In this document: positions 12,401-23,000 of the stretch, piece after piece
Position numbering within the stretch: position 1 is the first letter of the stretch
Layout: every line of letters begins with the position of its first letter
Assembly (NCBI RefSeq): GCF_000003815.2
Contig: NC_049984.1
Location: forward strand, 5,963,633 to 6,027,632
Reading direction: 5' to 3'
Length of the DNA: 64,000 nt
Source of the DNA: Branchiostoma floridae
Lineage: Eukaryota > Chordata > Leptocardii > Amphioxiformes > Branchiostomatidae
Translations under genes and position numbers: made by a program
Notes under the pieces: model-generated
What the model saw: only the letters and a program-made list of their open reading frames with translations
What the model was told of the DNA's origin: nothing
The model's database searches: none

Positions 12401-13978
12401 CTGCAAGTTCATTCTAGTGACTCTGAAGAAGAGTGATGGGTGTCACTCGAAACGCCCAAAAGTAATTAATTCTCCAATTTTATTCAATTGTAGAGACTTT
12501 ACATTTGAATATTGTTTACCTGGATGTTTAACCTACAGAGTTATATCCCAGACAAACTGTTTTCTTTGACGGTTGATTTCTTTTATCTTTGCCTGTTTGG
12601 TAAATCGTTGTCTGTGATAAACATTCCTGTAGGACAGGTGTGTCCATAATCAGCTTATGAGGCCATGTTGATTTGATTACATGGATGACATCCACATGCA
12701 CATCAATTCTCGACCGTCCCCCGAAATTGCTGTAAATCGTACAAAGTAGCTGCATAAAGAGCACATGTATGCCATAAATTCAATCCCAAATGTTGAAAAA
12801 CATACACTAACGTTATAGCATGCAACAAAATGAGTAACCTATTGTTCGGCATACAATACCCTGTGCGTTTGGTCATTTGTTCAGTCTTCCTGACGAATTA
12901 GATTTCATGACAAAGGAAACGTTTTGGGCGAATAAATATCTTTCTATCAAATGCTCACGCCAGTTTAATGGTTCCTAGAGGATGCTATCATATGATCATA
13001 TCAATGTAGCCTTACTAGATACTACGATTCAAGTCGAATCATGTCATGAGGCCCCCCGGTCATCCAGCAGACGTATCGGCCCCATTCTGCCTCTAACCGA
13101 ATCTGCCCTGCTGTAATTGGTCCGTGATTGATGACGTCTGAGGTAACGGTTTCCGCTGCAGGTTTGTTAGCCACCGGTAAGTCTGAGTTATGGAGTTCCT
13201 CGGCACTGTGGGGAGTCCATGACGGGTAATTAAGATTACCCGCAGTCGGGAGGAATTTTGCGGTATTGTCAGCGAACTGCCACGGAGATTACGTCTGTCT
13301 GAGGGCCCGTAAGGCTCTATTTATTGGACAATTTGTCAAGGGCGGTGTCATAAGCCGTGAATGAATGGTGGTAATCAATCTAGCCACAAGGAATATGCAA
13401 ACTACTGAGACTCCAGGGCCTTAATTGATTTATCCAAAACGTGAAACTTAGTGAACGCCTTTCAGTAGGCTTTGTGTTTAACAGGTACTATGTACAGAAA
13501 GTTCAGACAACGTACAGATAATTCAAACTAGAATGAGAACTCATCTCATTTGATGAGATACGCGCGCCATTCTATTCTACTCATTTCCATGTCCATTGGC
13601 CTTCAAGTTAAACTTGTTCATGGAACTGCTCATCGATCATATGAAAGAAATCCGACTAAATAAGATTTACTGAGCACAAGGTGTGCTAATATTCTTATCC
13701 AATCTCACTGGCAGCTGATGACTATCTGCAGCAGACTAAGCTCATCACACTGCTCTAATGTCATTATCGCACCCTTATGTTGATATATGTCATATTTCTG
13801 TAATCAAATCTTTGTAGATAACTGTTGTAATCTTGTTATGGAATAATGATGGCTTTAAATCATCGAAGAATATGCGTTTCAAAATTCGTGTGTAACGTTT
13901 ATCTACAAATGGCAGATGGGCGCCGATATAATGACACGAACAATAGAATTAATGACATCTTTATGCCAAATTAAAACA
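9500..13978. other. Intergenic DNA without confirmed gene
   Basis: No gene is supported. The most coding-like open frame is on the minus strand at 10417-10764 (about 115 codons, ordinary codon mix, no family motif). I could not assign it. A stretch at about 13040-13330 is richer in G+C and contains TGATGACGTCTGAGG, a CRE-like site, but no transcript feature goes with it. Confidence 0.35.
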
Positions 13979-13981
13979 CAG

Positions 13982-14188
13982 GCCGAATGCATCAAGAGAA
14001 GAGAGGTTATGCTGTATCCCATCTATATCTACAACGTCTCTTCCCTCTTCTTGAAACATATTACAAATTCAAAGAGGGGTTTTCTACCAACTTGTATAGT
14101 TTTTTGGATGATATATATGCGCGAACGCTTGGACGTCTTGTTTACTTATATATGCATACCGCTGGTCTAGCTGTTGACCATTTACAAG
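13982..14188 (+). CDS. Candidate isolated exon, unknown protein
   Basis: An open stretch of 207 nt is bounded by a plausible acceptor (AAACACAG, exon starting at 13982) and donor (TTACAAG then GTAATG). It encodes 68 residues with phase 1 at both ends. The peptide contains HLYLQRLFPLLETYYKFK and later LYSFLDDIYARTLGRLVYL. Its leucine/aromatic-rich helical look is more protein-like than its surroundings. I do not recognise the family and found no neighbouring exons. It could be one exon of an undetected plus-strand gene, a pseudogene fragment or a chance frame. Confidence 0.25.
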
Positions 14189-14199
14189 GTAATGTATGC

Positions 14200-16225
14200 T
14201 AAATATTCAAAAACAAAATGTGCTTAATGTTTATCTAGAATTGGGCTACACATGCAATAGTTGTTCGTCCTAAGTTCTGTCGATCGTGGTAGAATTGAAA
14301 TTTATCACTGGCACTCTATACGGGCACTCCCATGAGTTAGCTTTGAAAAGTTTTTATTACTCACTTGTGCTGCGGGGACTATATTGCTGTCAAGCGATAT
14401 GGAAGAAAAATGGGTCCGGTCTGTATATTACACAATTATGGTCCGCAATCCATCTGGTGGGGTCTCAAAGGTATCGACTTTGCAGAGACACTGATGGATG
14501 ACGATGTTTGAGTCTGACTCCTGTTGTATTGGTAAATATACAGGGTATTTCCAGAGGTCGAAAACCATGTGATCAAGTTTGTTTTAAATTGTGAGATGGT
14601 TGACAAGACTGCTTCGACATTTTCCCTAGTGATTTAAGCTGTCTCGACAAGAAGAAATTAGGGAAACCTTGAATCAAAAAGGAGTACAGTATATGTCGAA
14701 CCCAGATGAGCACTTTAGTCTCAATAGATCTGATTTCCTTCACATAGAATGGAGGTAATATTTCAGAGGATATGTTCTCAGAAGGTCCTGTCTCCTTCAG
14801 ATATTGCAAAGTTTAGTGGATGGAGCAGTCGCCCTAACGACAGGCCACGCGACAACTTCAGCAATTAGTAAGCCGTTGTTCTGCCACAACACAAAACCTC
14901 AAATGGATGCCTGTATAAACATTGATGTTCCCTTGACAGTGTACAGGTTCTGGAGGATAGAAGCTCTCATCCATCAAGAGCCAATTAAAAGTGGCAATGA
15001 CGCTGCGAACACAGGGTAGGGCCTATTCACGGTCACATCCATCATTTCCGCCCTGTGAATAGCAACCTCAGGGGACGAAAAGGCTGCCAGATTTCTTTTC
15101 TATCAAAATGCTGCTGAAAACGCATTGTTTGAAAAGCTAATTATGATGTACGTTACTTTGAATTCGAACCTAGGTGAACCCTATTACGCCCTGGTTCACA
15201 CCAACGGACATTGTGATAAATCGTGTGGGGTCCGAATTCATGGCGGTCAGCAAGGCTCGTAGCATGGGACTGCAGGAGTTACCGTACGGGGAGAGGGAGG
15301 ATTGTTCTAGAGTCATGATGTTTTATGAGTGTCATACAGAAGGCACCTTGAGACTCCGGCTGAGTTATGAACACGGCAGAAGAATGACATCCGAGTAACG
15401 CATGGGATACGGCTGATCCCAAGCAAGCACGTTTGGTAAAATGTCATTACCACGAGGTCATATATAATCCTTATCACAGGGGACAAAAGTCATCAAACCC
15501 TGCAAGTATCCAGATGCTACTACCAGAGACTCAGACACTGTCATCTAAGTATACTAGGGATCATTAGATGACAATTGGACTAATTGGGCTGTTTTATGTT
15601 GCGGTTCTATCTCATATGAATATTATGTCGAGAATGTCGATGACAGTGAGCAGCTCGTATGCGTTGTATGCGTAGCTTAAGCTGTCTCAATCCCCACGCA
15701 GTGGAATGGATAGATAAAGGCAGAACAAAACGTTTTTATGCAACTTTAATCAGTGTTTACACCTTGGTATAGAGCAAAATTACGAATAAGATAGTATCAA
15801 TGGCGGTATGAAGTAGTAGGCTTTGTCATAGTCATTGGCTATGTCCTTTCTAGACATAGTATGATTCAATGTGTTTTTTTTTTATATTGGTAGGTTTGAA
15901 GTCTAAATTGGACACTTTCTGTTAAACCGTGCACGTAACAAGATACGGGACATAGAGTCTACTTTTTGCATTTCAGACGACTAACTTTGCGTAAAGATTT
16001 GTCATATGAAGTTCAATTGAACGGTGTATAGGTAAACTTACAAATGTCATGTATCTGTACTTCTACAGAGTACAATGAGTATCTTTATGTACAGACACTG
16101 GGTTAGAAATATACCTTTGTGCGTCAGTCCATGCAGAGAGTGCGTCTCAAGGCGTTTGATATCACCAAATATTGTTCAGATTGATGCATTAAGTTTCTAC
16201 CACCTATCATCAAGTATTAGGTCGT
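14200..16225. other. Intergenic DNA without recognised feature
   Basis: Only short open frames with no recognised motif, and no repeat structure noticed. It lies downstream of the 3' end of the minus-strand channel gene and may hold the end of its 3' untranslated region. Confidence 0.35.
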
Positions 16226-16227
16226 AA

Positions 16228-16290
16228 CTATGGAGGAAGAGAGTCATGGCCATCCGTGCAACCAGCACGCCCGGATGATGATGATGATGA
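16228..16290 (+). repeat. Dispersed repeat, copy 2, with GAT run
   Basis: This matches 6062-6130 over about 50 bases (ATGGAGGAAGAGAGTCATGG and following), then a (GAT)n run at about 16277-16290. A G-run of about 14 bases sits at 16391-16404. The minus-strand open frame across 16197-16706 spans these simple repeats and shows no domain, so I do not call it a gene. Confidence 0.45.
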
Positions 16291-16875
16291 TATTTTCCTT
16301 GGATATTGCTTTTCCTTACATATCTTTCTTTCTTTACGTCGAGTAGTCCTTCAGTATCAAATTTAAGATGACTCTTCCGGTGTACTCGTCGGGGGGGGGG
16401 GGGGAGGTATCCCAAATGCATGTGGCTTTCAAGTCCAAAGTTTGATGCACACAGTCGCCCGCACTTTGCACGTATGGTAAGTTGTATCATAGACCAAAAA
16501 AGCGTTGTTAAAAAGTACCATAGGCACAAAAACAACCTTAACGAGTTTGACCTCCTTGAGCTGTTCACGTCCTTGGGCTGAGCACAATATCTAACATCCT
16601 GCGAATCCGGTAACGCCTGGCTCCTTGGTGAAGACATCGACCTCAGAATAAAGGCTTCCGCACGGGAGCATGGCTTGATGTCAGAGGGAAACTGAGTTTC
16701 TGGCATTCATAACTCAATCAGTAGCGACTCTTGTATGTGATTCTGTCCAAATTACAACAATGATATAGTTGAATCATCATCATACAACTCAAAACGTTGC
16801 CGACGAACATGCCGAAGAGTTATTGGTGACATTTTGATGTCTCTCCAGGCACCCGGTGCTCCTGTGTCGTGCTGG

Positions 16876-17061
16876 CTACGCTGACAGATAGACGGTCCAA
16901 TACGTGATGTTGAATATGACGAACAATGAAGGAAACACCATCCTGCAGACGCGGTCGATGTTCTGGGCAGCGGTGGGCACGAAGTTGCAGCTGTCGCATT
17001 TGCCACTGATTTCTATTGGCTGGTGCTCTGGTGACGCGCCGTTCTCGGTCGGCTTATCCTC
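16876..17061 (-). CDS. Channel gene last exon: end of M3-M4 loop, M4 and stop
   Basis: Acceptor CTTCCATTTACAG at 17062, then 61 codons and TAG at 16878-16876. It encodes [20 protein letters not shown], a KCDSC motif, then [10 protein letters not shown] and [15 protein letters not shown]. The family's M4 pattern is ID..SR..FP..F..FN..YW. The protein ends three residues after the VYL that closes M4, as usual. Phase 0 matches the previous exon, giving a short intracellular loop of roughly 50 residues with no obvious sorting motif. Confidence 0.92.
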   Translation of the reverse strand, partial: EDKPTENGASPEHQPIEISGKCDSCNFVPTAAQNIDRVCRMVFPSLFVIFNITYWTVYLSA

Positions 17062-20000
17062 CTGTAAATGGAAGGGTATCAAGTACGAAAAATGGAATGA
17101 GAAGATCATATTGTTATTGATAAAGTCTAACAGTTACTGTTTTGTTTAAATTAGTAGATGTAGCATCAGTCCCGAACTGAGGCACTGAACTGATGGGAAA
17201 TCAAAAGTATTTATGACGTGGTCCATGTAGCGTACAAGTGCTAGTGGGTTGTAACAGTATTGTTCTTCTGTAACATTGTCCGACGTTAAAGAGATGAAGA
17301 TATGTATGATATAGCCAGTATAACAGCCCTGATAACAAATCAGTGCCTCATTCATTGATATTGAGCTTTGACTTGACTTGAGCTAAATAGTGCGCAAATA
17401 GTAACGTTTGCAGGTATACATTTAGAGAGTCATAGAAGCCCACGTGCGTCAACATAGACCTAGCGTGGAGTCCAGGCTTGGAACTAAACCTAACAAATTT
17501 GGACTCCAGGCTAGGACAATACAGGCCGAGACAGTAAAGCCACTAACCTTTCCCCAACAGCTCGCACGGCTTTGTGACGTTCCCACAGATTCCAGTGCAG
17601 TACAGGCAGTTATCGTGATAGCGGATACACGTGGCAGTTTGATACTTCGTTCCTACTGCTGATAAGGTTATATAACCGCTAACAACCTGTCGGATGGCCT
17701 GGGTACCATCCGATTTCAAAATAGTTTTAGGGTAGCGAGTGTAAGGAGCTCCGGTAGAAATCGGATGGTACCCAGGCTAGTCACATCTGGAAATGACGCC
17801 TCTTACTGGCACTGTATAGATCTTGGTGACAACTACTTTTATTCTACGATACTTTCTTTGGACAAAAAGAAAGACAAAAATTGTTACAAACCATGTCGAT
17901 GATGATACGTCTGCCCTTGTTTTCTGTAAGCCACCATCTGTATGTTACGGCGTATTCAACTAAAGCCGTGAAGACAAATAGTTGACAGGCAACAATCCAG
18001 ATGTCGATAGCTCTGACGTAAGAGACCTCCTGCATGGCGTGGCTGCGTGAGCTCTGCGTGGTCATGGTCAGGACTGTGAGGACGCCGAGGCAGACTCGGG
18101 CTGGAACTGCACCTGGTACCAAGAGGACAAATCGTCAGTTACTCAAGTGGATATGGGTTTGGAAACGGTCAGTCGTTTCAGACAACCATCCTGTGTCTGT
18201 TGAGAAATCTTGTTGGAAATATTTTTTATATCCTAGCTGTGAATTGATAAGCAAAAGAGATCTAGTTGGGGAACAGGTGTATTATGACTATGTAACAATG
18301 TGCAGAAAGGGGAGGAAGGCATCTAAGTATCTCTGACGAATAGTCAAATTATTGATTTCTGTGTTTTTTTCTGATCGATCAACAACATTCATTATGGTCT
18401 CCTGGTGCCAGACCCCGTTAGTTCTATGATTGAAATTATGCATATGTCTTAATGCTACCAAATTGTACACCCCAAATTCATTCCGATGTATTTAATGATG
18501 GAATCAACACCTTGGTTTGGTTTATGTCTGATTAACGTTAATTATTGTTATTGAAAGTACACTTACCGATCTCAATCCAGAAAGAGAGCCATGACATGAT
18601 GACGATGAAGGTGGAGGGCACGTACATCTGCATGAGATGGTAGGCAAACCTTCTCGACAGGTGGAACTGGATCTCTAACGATGTGTATGTGCTTTTATCA
18701 CCTGTGAGATGTACCAATGTGTGAGACAAGGAAACAGACTGAGTACAGATGTGAAATAGCTGAATCATTAAGAAAGTGGTATTTGGCTTTGATTTCTGAT
18801 CATAGCAAAAAATAGTGCATCATTCATTGTCATTGAGCTTTGACTTGACTTGAGCTAAAGAGCGTGCAAATAGTAACGTTTGCAGGTATATATGTAGAAA
18901 GTCATAGAAGCCCACGTGCGTCAACACAAACCTAGCGTGGAGTCTAGCCTTGGAACTAAACTTAAGAAAGTTGGTCTCGATACAGTTAAGCCACTAACCT
19001 TTTCCTAACAGATCACACGGTTTTGTGACGTTCCCACAGATGCCAGTGTAGTACAGGCAGTTATCACACTCCTCTGACCCGGCATCATCCGCGCACAGCT
19101 TCGTGTTGGTTTGGCAGGCGTCCGAGTCGGCGTAGTCACAAGTTTGTTCGGAGAACGTGCAACCTTTACCTGGGATATTCAAGCACGTGTTGCAGTTAGA
19201 TTCACTGGACATATCATCATGTAGATCACATAACTGTGATAATATGCATGGTAAAATCCACCTTTTTAGGTCGTGTAAGTAGCCGTTAACACCACCAGGG
19301 AAGGCCAATATAGCTTAATACACCGTAAATGTTTGTGTCGCCACATAATAAACATTCAATTTTCCATGCCGCATAGCTCATCAACGGTCAATCACCAGTA
19401 ACATGTACCCTGATCAGATAAGTGCAAAAAAGCAAGTCCTGATCCACTTACTGATGACCTTTTCGGTGATCTTTACTCCAGATACTTTATGTTCCATGCC
19501 TAGAGTATTGCAAGCCTATGTTGCCCTGCATTATCTTTAACGAGGTTAAACAGGATGGGAGATGGATGGCAATGGGGATCTGCCTGGAGACATGCAAGAA
19601 CTGCTCATTTTTTCTGGTGAAAAAGCAAATGGTGGCTTACCAGGGACAGATGGTAGAAACGACGTGACGTAGGATTTTGCAGTTATTCCCGCTAACTTGA
19701 ACTGAGAGTGGAAGGCAGTCGCATCGGAAATGACAGGTACTGTGTTCATCGTCATCAATGAAGGTAACCCCCACACGAGACGAGTGTCATCAACTGCAGA
19801 GAGAAATGACAGGCATAAGGCTGTCAAGAACAGTGGGTGTTTTTCCTTGGCGTGACATTCACCATAAAGATCCATAAAGGCTAAGAATGTCACCGCTGCA
19901 TACAGCTGCTGTCAAACGAATTTGTTTCACAATCCTGTTATCGCCAAACTTTCGAGACGGATGAGCCCAGTTGATGATTTTCACCACAAGACTGTCTTGA

Positions 20001-23000
20001 AGTAGAATTCATGGCATTTGTTTTAGCTCAGGGATGTCACACTAGCTTTTCTTTCTAAAAAATCAATTTGCCAAAAGTTATGTTGCTTTCTATTAAGTTA
20101 CTTTGCTGCATTCAGATGAAAGGGATTGTGACGCATGCGGTCGACTTGGGTTTGTACTTAAATATTTAGCATTACCTAAGTGGCTAAATTAGTAACAGAT
20201 GGCCCTACGCGTTAATCTGGTGCACTAATCAAACTAACTGGCGGTTACTTTTGGCATTAAGCAGCACTAAAGTACGAAGGCTGTCAACCAAGTCCCCGTA
20301 CCTGCAAACACGGAAAATTAACGTTATGGGACGAAAACCAATTACTTGCTTTAAGGGACTTGGCACAATTGATTTTGATGATAATCTGGAAAATTAAATC
20401 TCGCGGACCCTGGTGAGCGATTAGGTGTGGCTGGAAGTTCTGTTTTAAACTCGTAAGAAGACTACAACACAAAGTTTCTTTAAAACTGTCAACGAGTATT
20501 TTATCTAGCACGATGTTGCCGTTGGTTCTGTCCAGGAATCTAGAGTACACATCCCGCTGGGAGACAACAGTTACTTTTACGACAATTCCATGTGATATGA
20601 TACAGCTGTCAACATGGCATATCTCATCAAAAACTCCAATTCAAGAAAACTATAAAGTCGCAAATCCCTCCATTTTTCGACCCAATTTGCGAACAAAAAA
20701 TTAGGTCATTTTCTTTGACTCATTTACTCTGCATTGGATAAAGGCAGTGATACGTTTCCAGCATAATCCTGTTAGGCTTTGTGAACATAAAGCCAATCAG
20801 TACTATCTTTAATGGGAATAGAAAAATTGCCCATGTCGCTATACGACAAGACGTATGATTTTGCAGTTATTTCCGCTATAGCGTTATATAGTTATAACTT
20901 AAACTGAGAGTGGATAGCAGTATCGGAAATGACAGGTACATCGTCATCAATGAAGGCAACCCCCACACAATACGAGTGTCATCAACTGCAGATAGGAATG
21001 GCAGACATATCGCTGTCAAGAGCAGTGGGTGTTTTTCCTTGGCGTGCGTGACATTCACCATGAAGAGCCATAAAGGCTAAGAATGCTGCTGCATACAGCT
21101 GCTGTCAAACGAATTTGTTTCGCCAAACTTTCGAGACGGATGAGCCCAGTTGATGATTTCCACCACAAGACTGTCTTGAAGTTGGATTCAATGCATTTTA
21201 TCAGCTCAGGGATGTCCCGCTAGTTTTTCGTTCTAGCAAATCATGAGAGTTCTGTAGCTTTCTATAACTTTACTTTGCTGCATTCATATGAAAGGAATTG
21301 TGACGCATGCGGTCGAATTAGATTTGTATTTTAACATTTAGCGTTACCTAAGTTGCAAAATTGGAAAGAGATGGCCCTACGCGTTAATCGGGTGCACTAA
21401 TCAAACTAACTGGTGGTTACTTTTGGCATTAAGCAGAATTAAAGTACGAAGGCTGTCAACCAAGTCCCCGTACCTGAAAACACGGACTATTAACGTTATT
21501 TGACACAGAATGGGACGAAAACTAATAACTTGCTTTAGGGGATTGAGCACAATTAAATGTGACTATAGTCTGGAAACTTAAATCTCGCGGACCCCGGTGA
21601 GCGACCATGTGTGACTGGAAGTTCTGTTTAGAACTCGTCACAGCAATGTTAGCCTTTTAAACTGTTAACGAGTAATTCATCTACACTTCCAACTGGGATA
21701 CATCAATTGCACTTAAGACAATTTTATGAGACATAATGCAGCAACACGGCATATCTCATTAAGAACATCCTTCAAGATTGCCATAAAGAGGTATTACCCT
21801 CCACTTTTCGGCCTATTTTGCCAACTATTAAGGTAATTTTCTTCGATTCATTGGATAAAGATAATGAGACGTTTCCAGCATTATCCTGTTAAGTTTCGTG
21901 AACAAAAGGCCAATCAGTGCGCTCTATATACTTAGTATCATTAGCAATGACAAGAAAATTGCCCTGTGTCACTTAGCTGGTATTGGGTTATTAAGAAAGT
22001 ACGGGTTATCAAGCAAGTAGTCTATGAAGTTTTTGGTGATTAAGAAACAAATTGAATGTACATACATCCGTCCAGTCTGATGTGGCAGGTCTGCTGGTCC
22101 ATCGGGAAGGCGTGGAGAGACATCTGACAGGAAGCCTTGATGTCGTACCTGGAAGAAAACACATCGTCTTAAGCAGCTTTAGATGTCAGTGGAAACGTCT
22201 AGAAGTAATATCCAAATTTTATTCAGTTGTAGTGATTGAATTCTCTTAAATGTTCTTTGATGGACCATCAGACTGGGTGTATAACTTTCAAACTTTCATC
22301 AAAGTCCCTTGTTTCTTCGAAACCAAAATAGATATCCAAACACCTTTGAATCTACCGACTTCCAAACACCTTTGACCCTTTGCTGACGTGACGTCTGGAT
22401 GTGTGACATAGGCTTTGGGTCATTTCACCTTGATAAGGATCAGATAACTGATCAAAGGCTTGTTGTTAAGCGCTTTATTTTGTGCACAAATATAAAGTTT
22501 TTTTAAAACTTTATATTGTAACATGATGTTGACTACCGTCACAGATGAACTTACACGAAAACGGATATCTTTAGTACTCTAATTTGTGCTATTGGCCGCA
22601 TAACACATTTGGCTCTTCTCAGACCTCACCTGACAATCAGGTTGACCACGCCTTCCCGTGACACCCACATGGTGGTCTCCTCCTCTGCGGTGGCGATGTC
22701 CAGAGACTTGGTGTTGGCGAAGTCCACGTGAGGTTTCCACACCTGCACACCCGAGTCCACGGGAAGCCAGGTGTTCTGCGTCAGGTTAGCCAGCCGATGG
22801 TCCCGCCACTCCTGGGCCACCTGAAGGCTAACCTCGAAATCCTACAGACATAAACATGAAGTCATTAAAGTAGCTCCACAATAAAACGTTAGTAACTGCA
22901 TCACTCACCCATTCACTCACTCACTCACTCACTCACTCACTCACTCACTCACTCACTCACTCACTCACTCACTCACTCACTCACTCACTCACTCACTCAC

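Noticed and set aside
16197-16706. 169-codon open frame, minus strand
   Set aside because: Runs through a GAT repeat (read as poly-His) and a G run (read as poly-Pro). No domain; most likely chance in the region downstream of the channel stop.
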